NCBI RefSeq assembly: GCF_002105285.1
Contig: NZ_MUHR01000028.1
Span: forward strand, 17,868-81,867
DNA: 64,000 nt
Direction: 5' to 3'
Origin: Planktotalea arctica
GTDB taxonomy: Bacteria > Pseudomonadota > Alphaproteobacteria > Rhodobacterales > Rhodobacteraceae
Shown: positions 9,523 through 19,062 of the stretch, in pieces
Position numbering within the stretch: position 1 is the stretch's first letter
Layout of the letters: every line of letters starts with the position of its first letter
The notes under the pieces: model-generated
What the model was told of the DNA's origin: nothing
Databases searched by the model: none
The model's input: the letters and a program-made list of their open reading frames with translations, nothing else
Translations under genes and position numbers: made by a program

Positions 9523-9906
9523 TTAACAAGAGAACGTTTCTAACAAATTTTTCTCGCCTGCTGGTGAAAAATGTATGATGCGAGAACCTCCGATGCGTTT
9601 TGCCCAACCCTTTGCATAGAATTGATCGAGCAAAGCTGTGCTGAGTGATCCGGAAAAATGCGTTCTACGCGAACTCCAATCCAGGCAGGATTTGCACAGT
9701 GCCCGCCGCCCTTTGGAGAGGCTAGCAAGATCGACCTCGAGCGCTTGACCGAAGGTGGTTTCCGTGTTGGTCAACGCGACGTCCTCGCCGGTTTCGATCA
9801 GATGACCTTGCGCAATCAAAGGGTCGTGGCGGCGCATTCTCAGATTACAGGCTGCGCGTCGCCGAGGTCGTGCGCGATTACGGAATGACAGATCGAGAAC
9901 AGGCAC
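9523..9906 (-). pseudogene. ArsR-family regulator, C-terminal fragment
   Basis: Only the C-terminal half of the long (about 220-residue) ArsR type is recognisable: GRRALCKSCLDWSSRRTHFSGSLSTALLDQFYAKGWAKR, then a final FSPAGEKNLLETF. The N-terminal winged helix-turn-helix is missing, and the stretch before LIAQGHLIETGE does not match the family. Only about 40 bp separate the fragment from the Crp-type gene upstream, so the missing half was deleted. It lies 87 bp upstream of the sulfur operon in the same direction. Whether it once repressed that operon is a guess. Confidence 0.7.
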
Positions 9907-9947
9907 CCGTCGATAGTCGCGCGAAGCATGAGGCTTGAGGCGTGTTA

Positions 9948-10619
9948 TTATTTCTCCCGCCCAGCCAGCGTCCCAATTGCTCCGCGATCCAGCAACGTCA
10001 CACTCCCCCTGCCTGTCTCGATCCAGCCACGGCGCTGGAATTCTTGTAATTGCCGCGAGATTACTTCGCGGGCGGTGCCGAGCTCTACAGAGAGTTTTTG
10101 GTGGGTGGTGGAGATTTTATCGCCGTTAGCAGAGAGCCGCATCAAGGCCCCCGCAAGGCGCACGTCTAGGCGTTGAAAGGCGACTTCGTCGATCATCAAA
10201 AACAGATCAGTGATGCGGCGCGAGAAGGCCGCGAAGACGAAATCGCGGAAGGGTTTTGAGCTGGCGACAAGGTCATCGAACACGGACCGTGGAACCGCGG
10301 CGGCGCGTACTGCGCTCTCGCAGATGCCCTCGGCGGAATAGTCGTCATAAGCCAGCAGGCAGGCGGTGGTGAGCACGCAGCTTTGCCCCGCTTCAATGCG
10401 GTAGAGCACGATTTCATGGCCCGTCTCGGAGACCTGCTGCACGCGCACTGTACCATCAAGCAGAAAGAGCATGTTTTCGGGCGAATTGCCGGGGCCGAAA
10501 AGGGTGGCGTCCTTAGGAACGTCGATGATGGTGGCACGCGTGGTGAGCAGTTGTTTGGTTGGCAGATCAAGGCGGGAGAGGCCGGGGAACCGCTCGATCC
10601 ATGTGTCATTTTGGTTCAT
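9948..10619 (-). CDS. Crp/Fnr-family regulator with FNR-like recognition helix
   Basis: A 223-residue regulator with a cyclic-nucleotide-binding-type beta roll at about residues 30-130 and an HTH at about 160-215. The recognition helix reads GTAREVISRQL, with the E-x-x-S-R pattern that lets FNR and DNR read TTGAT-type half sites. It lacks the N-terminal cysteine cluster of FNR; two cysteines lie in GQSCVLTTACLL. I use the ATG at 10619; an in-frame start at 10655 is possible. The gene faces the same way as the sulfur operon and may control it. The signal is unknown. Confidence 0.85.
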   Translation of the reverse strand: MNQNDTWIERFPGLSRLDLPTKQLLTTRATIIDVPKDATLFGPGNSPENMLFLLDGTVRVQQVSETGHEIVLYRIEAGQSCVLTTACLLAYDDYSAEGICESAVRAAAVPRSVFDDLVASSKPFRDFVFAAFSRRITDLFLMIDEVAFQRLDVRLAGALMRLSANGDKISTTHQKLSVELGTAREVISRQLQEFQRRGWIETGRGSVTLLDRGAIGTLAGREK

Positions 10620-10720
10620 GGTTTTGGCGATCCTGAATGGGTTGTTTGCCCTCAAGTGCGCTGCGTGGGCGGTGAAATCAACCGCCTGATTGATTTTTCC
10701 CGATCTGCAGGTGACGCTGC

Positions 10721-11005
10721 TTAGGCTGGTGGAGTAGTCGAAGTGGACCTTTGGAAGCGGGTAGCAAGGATATTTACGGCGGGAATAATGTCACCACGCG
10801 CGCGGGCGGCGGTGCCGATGACTGCGCCGAGGCTTTGTGTGGGTATACCGGCAAGTTGCGCCAAGAGGATCAAATGTGTGCGATTCCTGATTTCGACCCT
10901 AAGGCGCAAATTTGGGTCGATGCTGAGCGCACCCATGAGTGCCTCTGTAAAAATGCTACACATTTCTGCAAGGGACGTGACGGGGTCAATCTTTGTGATA
11001 TTCAA
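10721..11005 (-). CDS. Small hypothetical protein
   Basis: A 94-residue protein I do not recognise. The segment [40 protein letters not shown] has protein-like composition and makes this frame more believable than those overlapping it. The start is a TTG with no clear ribosome site. It diverges from the glycerate kinase gene by 5 bp and lies about 100 bp upstream of the Crp-type gene. It may not be a gene. Confidence 0.4.
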   Translation of the reverse strand: MNITKIDPVTSLAEMCSIFTEALMGALSIDPNLRLRVEIRNRTHLILLAQLAGIPTQSLGAVIGTAARARGDIIPAVNILATRFQRSTSTTPPA

Positions 11006-11010
11006 GGGCC

Positions 11011-12279
11011 ATGGATATACAAAAACAGCGTTTTCTCACTGAGCTTTTCGAGGGTGCCGTGCTCGCGGCTGACCCTTTGGAGGCGATGCGATTCTATCTG
11101 CCAGCCCCGCCCAAGGGGCGAACCGTCGTAATTGGCGCAGGCAAAGGCGCGGCTCAGATGGGGCAGGCGTTTGAGACGCTTTGGCAGCATTCTTTGGAAG
11201 GGGTGATTGTGACGCGCTACGGCTATAGCGCAGACTGCGCACGGCTGCGTGTGCTGGAGGCGGCGCACCCTGTGCCGGACGCAGCGGGGCTTGCGGCGAC
11301 GCAGCAGATTGCCGCGGCTCTGAAAGGGTTAACCAGTGATGATCTGGTGGTTGCGCTAATCTGTGGGGGTGGCTCTTCTTTGCTCGCTGCGCCGCCAGAG
11401 AGATTTACGTTGGAAGATGAGCAGGAGTTGAATCACATATTGCTGGCTTCTGGTGCGCCTATCGGGGCAATGAATGCGGTGCGTAAACATTTTAGCACGG
11501 TAAAAGGAGGGCGGCTCGCGGCCATGGCCCATCCCGCGCGCGTGGTGAGCTTGATTGTGTCCGATGTGCCAGGGGATGACCCGGCCCAAGTGGCGTCGGG
11601 ACCGACTGTGCCAGACGAGATAACCTTAAAGGATGCGCGCCGCCTGATCACGAATTACGGGATTGATTTGCCGGAACGTATTTTGAATGGGCTGGTTGAT
11701 GCGCCTGATCGGAACGCACCGGAGTTTGAGGGCAATGAAGTACATGTGATTGCCTCCGCAGCACTGTCATTAGAAGCAGCGGCGCAGACTGCGCGCGTGC
11801 GCGGCGTGCCTGCTGTGATTTTGTCCGACGCGATTGAAGGAGAGGCGAGAGATATCGGCCTGATGCACGCCGCCATCGCGCGGGAAGTGGCGACAAAAGG
11901 GCGTCCTGTTGAAGCGCCTGTTGTTCTGCTCTCAGGGGGTGAGACGACAGTGACCCTACGCAATATGGGGGGACGGGGGGGGCGCAACTCTGCATTTTTG
12001 CTCTCTTTTGCGGCGGCGATTGACGGGCAAAACGGGATCACAGCGCTGGCGGCGGATACGGATGGGGTTGACGGCTCTGAGGATAATGCGGGTGCTTTTG
12101 CCGATGGTCAAACGGCTAGCGATATGCGCGCGGCGGGTATAGATCCGCTAAACGCTTTGGCGAGGGATGATGCTTGGGGTGCGTTTGATGCAGCTAAGAG
12201 CCTGTTTGTTACAGGTCCGACGGGCACGAATGTTAATGACTTTCGCGCGATTCTGATCGGCGATGTACCGGAGCACTGA
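11011..12279 (+). CDS. Glycerate 2-kinase (MOFRL family)
   Basis: A 422-residue cytoplasmic kinase that phosphorylates D-glycerate to 2-phosphoglycerate. The N-terminal Rossmann-like domain (residues about 5-230) has the conserved stretches [23 protein letters not shown] and [17 protein letters not shown]. The C-terminal MOFRL domain (about 290-420) has [22 protein letters not shown] and [14 protein letters not shown]. Length is normal for the family. It would channel glycerate from sugar-acid or tartronate routes into glycolysis. It is followed 69 bp later by the MmgE/PrpD gene. Confidence 0.9.
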   Translation: MDIQKQRFLTELFEGAVLAADPLEAMRFYLPAPPKGRTVVIGAGKGAAQMGQAFETLWQHSLEGVIVTRYGYSADCARLRVLEAAHPVPDAAGLAATQQIAAALKGLTSDDLVVALICGGGSSLLAAPPERFTLEDEQELNHILLASGAPIGAMNAVRKHFSTVKGGRLAAMAHPARVVSLIVSDVPGDDPAQVASGPTVPDEITLKDARRLITNYGIDLPERILNGLVDAPDRNAPEFEGNEVHVIASAALSLEAAAQTARVRGVPAVILSDAIEGEARDIGLMHAAIAREVATKGRPVEAPVVLLSGGETTVTLRNMGGRGGRNSAFLLSFAAAIDGQNGITALAADTDGVDGSEDNAGAFADGQTASDMRAAGIDPLNALARDDAWGAFDAAKSLFVTGPTGTNVNDFRAILIGDVPEH

Positions 12280-12348
12280 TAAATCTCTGGACTTGGAGGA
12301 GTGCTGTGCGAAGCTGGGATTTGATCACAGTTATTCGGAATATTGAGC

Positions 12349-13701
12349 ATGCCCCAAAGCGTTGACGCCTTCACTACTCAGCTGCGTTACGGCGATCTTC
12401 CCGAGTCGATGCGCGTGCTGCTCAGGCGCAGTTTTACCGATACCATGGGCGTTGCGGCGATCGGAGCGAGTACGCAGATGTCGCAGATCGCCCGCGCTTC
12501 GGCGGCGAATTTGTTCGGCCCAGCGGCGGCGGGTGCGAGCCGAATGTTAATGGATGGGCGCAAGGTTAGCCCTGTGGGCGCGGCCATGGCGGGGGGATTT
12601 ACGGTTGATAGTATTGACGCGCATGACGGGACTACGCCGAATAAGGGCCACGTGGGATCGGCGGTGTTTCCTGCGCTGCTCGCTGTAGTGGATGCGCAGC
12701 GCTCGCTCGGGCGGGTGATTACCGGCGCTGATTTTGCACTTTGGCTGGCGATCGCTTACGAAGTGAGTTCGCGCGCGGGGCAGGTGCAGCATGCGACGTG
12801 CCCGGATTATCATACATCGGGCGCTTGGACGGCTGTGGGCGTTGCGGCGGGCGTTGCGCGGATTTTGGGTTGTAGCGCAGAGCAAGTGCGCCATGCGCTT
12901 GGCATTGCCGAATACCACGGGCCGCGCAGCCAGATGATGCGCTGCATTGATTTTCCGACGATGGTGCGCGACGGGGTCGGTTGGGGTGCGCCATCGGGTG
13001 TCACGGCGGCTTATTTGGCGCAGGGTGGTTTTACGGGTGCTCCTGCGCTGACCTGCGAGGGGAAGGAGGCTGCGCCATTTTGGGAGGACCTTGCCGCCCA
13101 TTGGCTGACGCTCGATCACACGCATTACAAGAAATATCTCTGCTGTCGCTGGGCGCATCCGTCAATGGATGCGGCCTTGGAATTGATGCGTGCGCACGGT
13201 CTGTATCACTCGCGCATTGCGAAAGTGGAAATCCGCACGTTCCATTACGCGACGCGCCTTGCAGGGCATAAGCCGCAAAGCATGGACGAGCTGGCCTATT
13301 CCATCGCCTTCCCCGTCGCCACGATGATCGTGCGCGGCGTGTTTGGTGCGGCGGAAATGTCGCCTGATATTCTGAGCGACGCGGATATACTGCGGGTGAG
13401 CGCAGCGGTGGAGTTGATTGACGACGATGAAATGACCCGCCGCAGTGTTGCGCAGCGATGGGCGGCTGTGACTTTGGTAGATGTGGATGGCGTGCGCTAT
13501 GCCGCCGCACCAAAGACCCCGCGTGGGGACGTTGATAATCCGCTTAGTGAAGAAGAGATGCTGGCGAAGTATCGCATGTTTGCGGAGCCTGTTTTGGGAG
13601 TTGAACGGGCTGAGACGATGCGGGGGATGTGTGCCGACTTTGATAACCTTGACGGCGACGGGTTCGGTGAATTGCTGGATTTGATTTTGGGAGAGGTTTA
13701 A
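12349..13701 (+). CDS. MmgE/PrpD-family protein
   Basis: A 450-residue protein of the MmgE/PrpD fold (2-methylcitrate dehydratase and relatives such as aconitate decarboxylase and iminodisuccinate epimerase). Visible family features are the N-terminal helical domain with DTMGVAAIGAS, the stretch FTVDSIDAHDGTTPNKGHVGSAVFPALLA, the region TSGAWTAVGVAAGVARILG and the second-domain YKKYLCCRWAHPSMDAALEL. I start it at the ATG at 12349; a TTG two codons earlier is also open. Specific substrate unknown; it may act with the glycerate kinase in a hydroxyacid pathway, but only proximity supports this. Confidence 0.85.
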   Translation: MPQSVDAFTTQLRYGDLPESMRVLLRRSFTDTMGVAAIGASTQMSQIARASAANLFGPAAAGASRMLMDGRKVSPVGAAMAGGFTVDSIDAHDGTTPNKGHVGSAVFPALLAVVDAQRSLGRVITGADFALWLAIAYEVSSRAGQVQHATCPDYHTSGAWTAVGVAAGVARILGCSAEQVRHALGIAEYHGPRSQMMRCIDFPTMVRDGVGWGAPSGVTAAYLAQGGFTGAPALTCEGKEAAPFWEDLAAHWLTLDHTHYKKYLCCRWAHPSMDAALELMRAHGLYHSRIAKVEIRTFHYATRLAGHKPQSMDELAYSIAFPVATMIVRGVFGAAEMSPDILSDADILRVSAAVELIDDDEMTRRSVAQRWAAVTLVDVDGVRYAAAPKTPRGDVDNPLSEEEMLAKYRMFAEPVLGVERAETMRGMCADFDNLDGDGFGELLDLILGEV

Positions 13702-14247
13702 GGCGTTCGAAAAAAGGACTGCGTACCAAGGAAGCCAAAGGGTCATTCAGGTCCTGGTAGAAAATTGTCGAAAAAATGCATCCTCAACTTATCGGTTCTT
13801 GCCGAAAAGGAGCCTTACAACCCTGATTAAGCGGCCTTCAAATTACACGTGATGTCGTCCCAAATGCTGTGAGCGTCTGAGCAAGGTAATCGATAGTTAG
13901 GCGCCGACAATTTGTGGTGGTAGGACGAACTGCGGTTTTGACTTGATTGTGTCCAGACAAAAAAGAGCGATGCTTGGCTGCGTGATTTTGACTGGGCTAT
14001 GATTTTGTTTTGGCACTGCAACAACCACCGCAGCCATCAGGCTTGAACAACGGGCCTAAAGACTCCCATCGACAGAATGCAGTGCCAAGAACTTCATCAT
14101 TGCTGTCTATTGCGCGCTGCAAGTGGAAGAGGCCCAGTGCTTTGAATCCGTTACTGATAATTTTTAGTGGGATGGAAGAGAAAAACAATTGGTGGGTGCC
14201 AGCTATCGCCTGTTGATGACATTGGCTTAGCAAAACAGGTACCGCGT
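13702..14247. other. Non-coding stretch left of the sugar-acid operon
   Basis: I see no convincing gene in these 546 bases. It holds the left copy of the inverted repeat (13781-13880). A short leftward frame near 14000-14190 ends in a Cys-rich stretch (PDGCGGCC) that could be the tail of a lost gene, but it has no recognisable start or family. Confidence 0.5.
13781..13880 (+). repeat. Left copy of a ~100-bp inverted repeat flanking the four-carbon acid operon
   Basis: This stretch matches the reverse complement of about 22580-22695 with roughly 80-85 percent identity by eye over the core: CAACTTATCGG, then TTGCCGAAAAG, CCCTGAT, AAGCGGCCTT and CACGTGA are shared, followed by a weaker match around TGCTGTGAGC. 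It looks like the 3' end of an insertion element, but I cannot name the family. Confidence 0.75.
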
Positions 14248-15012
14248 TTATCGCATTTTGGTTATCCATCCCAAACCATCTCTGGTCGTAGTGCGAGGCC
14301 TATACTCCGCTCCGATATATCCTTGATATCCGATGTGCGAGATATGACGCAGGAGCCATGCGTAGTCGAGCTCGCCAATGTCAGGTTCACCGCGATCTGG
14401 CACCGCAGCGATCTGGATGTGGCCAATTTTCGATAAGAGTTTTTCGATTGAGTGCGCAAGATTGCCCTGCATAATCTGCATATGGTAACAATCAAACATG
14501 ATTTTTAGCTCGGGTCGGTCCAGATCGTCAATGATCTGTGCAGCATGGGCTGTCCCTGACAGATGATAGCCAGCGACGTCACGGGTGTTGATCGGTTCGA
14601 TCAGGACTGTGATGCCCTGCTTTTCTGCGAGGTCGCAGGCGTGATCAAGGTTTGTTCGAAAGCAATTTTCCGCAGCGGCACCGCCATCAGTGCGCCCTGC
14701 CATTACATGCACCGCCTCGATCCCCGCAGCAGCGGCGTAAGCGAACGCACGCTCGATTTCCGCGCGGGCTTCGCACTCACGCCCGACAAGCGCGGCAAGG
14801 CCGAAATCCCCTGCACTGCGATCACCGGGCCAGGTGTTCATCCCCAACATACGCAGTCCGGTTGTCTTCAGTGCAGTCTTCAGATCGGCGGGTGGTGTAT
14901 CATAGGGGAAGTGGCATTCCAGCGCGTCGAACCCGTCTGCCTTTGCCGCATGTACTGCCTCCGGCAGCGGCAGATCGGTGTAAAGAAACCCGAGGTTAGC
15001 TGAAAATTTCAT
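14248..15012 (-). CDS. otnI: 2-oxo-tetronate isomerase (hydroxypyruvate-isomerase-like)
   Basis: A 254-residue TIM-barrel enzyme of the Hyi/OtnI (YgbM) family that interconverts 2-oxo- and 3-oxo-tetronate. Conserved parts are the start FSANLGFLYTDLPLPEAVHAAKADGFDALECHFPY, the metal-ligand segments VLIEPINTRDVAGYHL and IMFDCYHMQIMQGNL, then IGHIQIAAVPDRGEPDIGELDY and the end GYIGAEYRP. The ATG at 15012 shares one base with the otnC stop. It is the last gene of the operon. Confidence 0.9.
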   Translation of the reverse strand: MKFSANLGFLYTDLPLPEAVHAAKADGFDALECHFPYDTPPADLKTALKTTGLRMLGMNTWPGDRSAGDFGLAALVGRECEARAEIERAFAYAAAAGIEAVHVMAGRTDGGAAAENCFRTNLDHACDLAEKQGITVLIEPINTRDVAGYHLSGTAHAAQIIDDLDRPELKIMFDCYHMQIMQGNLAHSIEKLLSKIGHIQIAAVPDRGEPDIGELDYAWLLRHISHIGYQGYIGAEYRPRTTTRDGLGWITKMR

Positions 15013-15659
15013 CAATCGTCCCATTCTATGTCAAATTTGCTCACCAGTCCCTGCACTTGATCATCGGTAAGCGCGCGAGCGTTCATGCCGCGAAGCATCA
15101 TGGCCAGACGAGCAGTATCTTCCAATTCTTCTACCGCGTTGCACGCGGCTTCTATGTCTTTGCCCGCTACAACCGGTCCGTGATTGGCCAGCATAACTGC
15201 ACTGCGCTTACCGGCGAGGCCGCGCACCGCATCGCCCATGGCCGGATCGCCAGGCATGAAGAAGGGAAGCAACTTGACGCGGCCCAGTTTCATGATGCCA
15301 TAGGGCGTGAGTGGCGGCAGAAAGTTATCGGGGTCTGTTTCTGGCAACATCGACAAAGCGACCGAATGGCAACTGTGCAGGTGCACGACCGCGCCTGCGG
15401 TGCTACGTGTGTCGTAAAACGCTTGATGCAAAGGCATTTCCTTGGTCGGTTCGTCCCCGCCGATCAATTTGCCGATGACGTCAAAGTGCGATAGGCGCGC
15501 AGGGTCTAAACGGCCAAAGCTGGTGCCGGTGGGCGAAACCAGCAGGCCACCATCTTCTGTGCGCGCAGAGATATTGCCAGTGCTACCTCCTGTCAGGCCA
15601 CGGTCAAACATCGACTTTGCCAGCAGACAAATATGCTCACGCAGGACCGTATCGCGCAT
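15012..15659 (-). CDS. otnC: 3-oxo-tetronate 4-phosphate decarboxylase
   Basis: A 215-residue class II aldolase/adducin-fold protein of the OtnC (YgbL) type, which removes CO2 from 3-oxo-tetronate 4-phosphate to give dihydroxyacetone phosphate. The phosphate-binding stretch is GLTGGSTGNISAR (residues 22-34). Metal-binding histidines are in VVHLHSCHSVAL and ANHGPVVAG. It abuts otnK by one shared base and is followed by otnI. Confidence 0.92.
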   Translation of the reverse strand: MRDTVLREHICLLAKSMFDRGLTGGSTGNISARTEDGGLLVSPTGTSFGRLDPARLSHFDVIGKLIGGDEPTKEMPLHQAFYDTRSTAGAVVHLHSCHSVALSMLPETDPDNFLPPLTPYGIMKLGRVKLLPFFMPGDPAMGDAVRGLAGKRSAVMLANHGPVVAGKDIEAACNAVEELEDTARLAMMLRGMNARALTDDQVQGLVSKFDIEWDD

Positions 15660-16894
15660 TACCCGTTCTCCAACATGCTCGCGGCCTTCTCGAAATAGTC
15701 CACGCTGCCGAAGTTACCTGATTTGAGCGCAATCACCAGAGCGTTGCTTGCCCGCAGGGCTGGGACTCCCGGATCAATCTCTGGTCCGATCTCAAGCATG
15801 CGGATATCAAGGGCTTCGACCACGGCGCCGGAGGTTTCGCCGCCTGCTGTTAAAATACGTGCCACCCCGAGGTCGCGCAGACAGACGGCGGTTGCACCAA
15901 AAAATGTCTCTAGCGCTTGCGCGGCTTTAGCCCCGCCAAATTGTTTCTGGATTGCCGCGACTTCGGCCGGATCGGCAGAGCTATAGGCGAGCGGCAGGCC
16001 GTCAGTTTCAATCAACCATTGTGCTACGGATTCGGGCGTTTGGGTGCCCCCGATAACATCCGCGGGATTGATTTTGAGCGCAGGGTGGTGCGCTATGTGA
16101 TGAGCGATCTGGCCGCGTGTGGCCGTAGAGCATGATCCCGACAAAATCGCAGCTTTGCCTTTTTGCCCCTGCCATGGTACGGGTGCGGGGCTCAGGCCAA
16201 AGTTTGCAGGCAGCCCCAATGCAACGCCAGAGCCGCCCGTGATCAACGGCAAACCCTTAGCCGCTGCGCCAATCTGCATCAGGTCCTCGTCGCGCAGCGC
16301 ATCGAGCACAATCATTCGGTTGCCTACTGCGTGCTGGCGCTCCAATGCGTCTGTAATCGCCTCTGTCCCTGCAAACACCACATCCGCTGCGACATGCCCG
16401 ACCGAATGAACACTCTGCGCAGCCATCAAACGGCGTAGGTTCGCGTCTGTCATTGGCGTGAGCGGATGGTTCTGCATTCCGCTTTCATTCAGAAGGGTAT
16501 CATTGACGAACAGATAGCCCTGGTAGACTGAACGACCTGCCCCCGGAAACGCCGGACAAACGATGACCTTATGCGCATCCAAGGCCTCAGCGAGAGCGTC
16601 TGCGACGGGTCCGATGTTACCCTCTTGCGTGCTGTCAAAGGTCGAGCAATATTTAAAGAAAATTTGGGTGCAACCTTGGGCTTGAAGCCATTTTAGCGCG
16701 TCCAGTGACTGCTTGATCGCGTCTTGAGGCGCGATAGAGCGGGATTTGAGAGCGATGACGCCCGCTTGTACATCTTCAGCTGCAGCGCCCGCCGGCACGC
16801 CACTGTATTGCACCGTGCGCATTCCGGCTTTGGCCAGTGTATTTGCCAGATCGCTTGAGCCTGTGAAATCATCCCCGATGCACCCAAGTAACAT
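15659..16894 (-). CDS. otnK: 3-oxo-tetronate kinase
   Basis: A 411-residue kinase of the DUF1537 family (YgbK/OtnK). The N-terminal substrate domain opens with LLGCIGDDFTGSSDLANTLAKAGMRTVQY and contains KYCSTFDSTQEGNIGPVADAL. The C-terminal nucleotide domain has LITGGSGVALGL and ILTAGGETSGAVVEAL. Known members phosphorylate 3-oxo-tetronate at C4 in D-erythronate and L-threonate catabolism. It overlaps both neighbours by single bases. Confidence 0.92.
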   Translation of the reverse strand: MLLGCIGDDFTGSSDLANTLAKAGMRTVQYSGVPAGAAAEDVQAGVIALKSRSIAPQDAIKQSLDALKWLQAQGCTQIFFKYCSTFDSTQEGNIGPVADALAEALDAHKVIVCPAFPGAGRSVYQGYLFVNDTLLNESGMQNHPLTPMTDANLRRLMAAQSVHSVGHVAADVVFAGTEAITDALERQHAVGNRMIVLDALRDEDLMQIGAAAKGLPLITGGSGVALGLPANFGLSPAPVPWQGQKGKAAILSGSCSTATRGQIAHHIAHHPALKINPADVIGGTQTPESVAQWLIETDGLPLAYSSADPAEVAAIQKQFGGAKAAQALETFFGATAVCLRDLGVARILTAGGETSGAVVEALDIRMLEIGPEIDPGVPALRASNALVIALKSGNFGSVDYFEKAASMLENG

Positions 16895-17781
16895 TAACTG
16901 TCTCCCGGCAGTGTTACGCCGCCCTGGCGTGCAAAATATTTGGCTATGGCCGCATCATCTTCATCGCCTAATCCCGCCTCGGATGCTGCGCGAAACTGTG
17001 CCAGTGCATTTGCCGATATCGGTACAGGCAGCGCCGCGCTGGCGGCGATATCGCCCACGATGCCAAGATCCTTGAGCCAGATGTCCACTTTTGAGCGGGG
17101 TGCGTAATCGCCATCGACCACATGCGCGCCGCGGTTTTCGAACATCCAAGATGTTCCCGCCGAGACGGAAACAACATTAACCATCTGCGCAGGCGTCAGC
17201 CCTTGGGACGCGCCGAAGGCCATCGCTTCGCCCATGGCGGCAATGTGGACCCCTGCGAGCAATTGGTTCACCGCTTTCATCGCAGAACCGGAACCTGCGT
17301 GATCGCCGAGACGGTGCACGGTTTCGGCCATCGCGTCCAGCAGCGGATTTGCGGCCTCGAATGCAGCGGTATTGCCCGATGCCATGATCGAAAGTTGCCC
17401 AGCCGCCGCTTTGATTGCACCGCCCGATATTGGCGCATCGAGATAGCCAAACCCGCGGGCTGCGGCCTCTGCCTCCATCTCTGTGGCAAAGGCAGGTGCG
17501 ACTGTCGCGCATGAGATGATCACACCGCCCTCGCGCAGCCTCTGCGCTGCGCCTTGTTCACCAAACAGAGCCGCGCGCGTTTGATCGGCATTCAGCACTG
17601 CACAAACCAGCGCATCGGCCTTTGGTAGCCCATCACCAAAGGGGCTGCCGCCTTGTTCAATCAGCAAGTCAACTTGCGCAGTAGCCGGATCAAACCCGCG
17701 CACGTCGTGCCCTGCTTTTACCAAGCTGGTGGCCATACCAAGGCCCATTGAGCCAAGGCCTACAAAATCAACAAGCATCAT
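16894..17781 (-). CDS. ltnD: L-threonate dehydrogenase
   Basis: A 295-residue beta-hydroxyacid dehydrogenase. It has the NAD loop VDFVGLGSMGLGMA (residues 4-17), the substrate motif YLDAPISGGAIKAAAGQLSIMASG and the catalytic-lysine helix SAMKAVNQLLAGVH. Enzymes in this gene context oxidise L-threonate to 2-oxo-tetronate, which otnI then isomerises. It is translated just after dctM with no gap. The assignment rests on context, since 3-hydroxyisobutyrate and tartronate-semialdehyde enzymes share the motifs. Confidence 0.85.
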   Translation of the reverse strand: MMLVDFVGLGSMGLGMATSLVKAGHDVRGFDPATAQVDLLIEQGGSPFGDGLPKADALVCAVLNADQTRAALFGEQGAAQRLREGGVIISCATVAPAFATEMEAEAAARGFGYLDAPISGGAIKAAAGQLSIMASGNTAAFEAANPLLDAMAETVHRLGDHAGSGSAMKAVNQLLAGVHIAAMGEAMAFGASQGLTPAQMVNVVSVSAGTSWMFENRGAHVVDGDYAPRSKVDIWLKDLGIVGDIAASAALPVPISANALAQFRAASEAGLGDEDDAAIAKYFARQGGVTLPGDS

Positions 17782-19062
17782 TTATTCTCCAAAAACCCAC
17801 TCTACGGGCCAAAGTGTAATTGCTGGCACATAGGTGATGATCATCAGTGCTGCGAAGACTGTCAGCACGAACCAAACCAGCTGTGGGATGATCTTTTCGA
17901 CCCGCAAGTTTGCCACAGCGCAAGCGGCGAACAAGTTCACCCCTAGCGGTGGTGTGATCATCCCAAGCGCCAGATTGACCACGATGATCAGACCGAAATG
18001 CACAGGGTCGACGCCATAGCTCATGGCGATGGGTGTAAGGATCGGGGCGAGCACAAGGATCGCAGCCGATGTCTCGATAAACATACCCACAATGAGCAGC
18101 AAGAAATTCACTGCCAGCAAGAAGGCGATGCGGCTCTCAAAGATTTCTTTGAACCACGCGGCAATTTCGTTCGGCAGTCCTGAGCGCGTAATGAGGAAGG
18201 AAAACAACGCTGCTGCTGAAATGATGATCATGATCGCTGAAGTGGAGATGATCGTCTTCTTCAAAATTTCCGGCAGGTCGCTGAATTTCAACTCGCGGTA
18301 CATAACCATTCCTACGATCAACGCTGCTGCAACGGCGGCGGCGCTGGCTTCGGTCGGTGTGAAAATACCTGAATAGATGCCGCCAAGGATGACAACGGGT
18401 ACCATAAGTGCAGGCAGAGCCGACATGAATGCTGCGCTCGGAGAGGCGCGGTCCATACCGTCGTCTTTGCCGATACCGCGCAAGCGGCAGATCACTAGCA
18501 CCAGTGCCATAAGCGACACTGCAACGACCAAGCCTGGCCCAAGGCCAGCGACAAAGAGTTTGCCGATAGAAGTGTCAGTGGAGACACCATAAAGGATCAA
18601 TGGAATGGATGGCGGGATCAGTACGCCCAACTCGGCTGAGGAGGCTTGGATGGAAGCGGCAAGCGGTTTGGGATAGTGGTGCTTGACCATCGCGGGGATC
18701 AAGATCGCACCGATGGCGAATGTGGTTGCCACAGAAGAACCCGACACAGATGCGAACAGCATACATGTTAGAACGCAAGTACAGGCCAATCCGCCTTGAA
18801 TGCCGCCGACCAGTGATTTTGCAAGTTCTACAAGACGGTGCGAAATTCCACCCGCAGACATGAGATTGCCCGCAAGGATAAACAATGGAATCGCCATCAG
18901 AGGAAAGCTGTCGATTCCCGTGAACATGCGCTGAGCCACCAACAGCAAGGGTAGACGGCCTTGCGTTTCGATGCCGATGACAGAGGCCAGACCGATAGCG
19001 ACCGCGATGGGGACCCCCATCAGGAATAAAATAGCGAGCGATAGCCCCAGAGCGCTGTTCAT
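17782..19062 (-). CDS. TRAP transporter large membrane subunit (DctM)
   Basis: A 426-residue membrane protein with about 12 helices, of normal DctM length. Family stretches include LFILAGNLMSAGGISHRLVELAKSLVGGIQGG, IPPSIPLILYGV, FTPTEASAAAVAAALIVG and the late MITPPLGVNLFAACAVAN. The ATG at 19062 shares its A with the dctQ stop; the open frame continues upstream inside dctQ but is not used. It brings in the sugar acid handled by the flanking enzymes, driven by a cation gradient. Confidence 0.92.
   Translation of the reverse strand: MNSALGLSLAILFLMGVPIAVAIGLASVIGIETQGRLPLLLVAQRMFTGIDSFPLMAIPLFILAGNLMSAGGISHRLVELAKSLVGGIQGGLACTCVLTCMLFASVSGSSVATTFAIGAILIPAMVKHHYPKPLAASIQASSAELGVLIPPSIPLILYGVSTDTSIGKLFVAGLGPGLVVAVSLMALVLVICRLRGIGKDDGMDRASPSAAFMSALPALMVPVVILGGIYSGIFTPTEASAAAVAAALIVGMVMYRELKFSDLPEILKKTIISTSAIMIIISAAALFSFLITRSGLPNEIAAWFKEIFESRIAFLLAVNFLLLIVGMFIETSAAILVLAPILTPIAMSYGVDPVHFGLIIVVNLALGMITPPLGVNLFAACAVANLRVEKIIPQLVWFVLTVFAALMIITYVPAITLWPVEWVFGE

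Noticed and set aside
10751..11131. Rightward 126-residue frame before the glycerate kinase gene
   Set aside because: It overlaps the kinase start out of frame and is rich in Cys/Arg without family features; the leftward frame there looks more protein-like.
13997..14269. Leftward 90-residue frame ending in a Cys-rich stretch
   Set aside because: It overlaps the otnI end region, has no ribosome site and no recognised domain; may be a gene tail but not supported.
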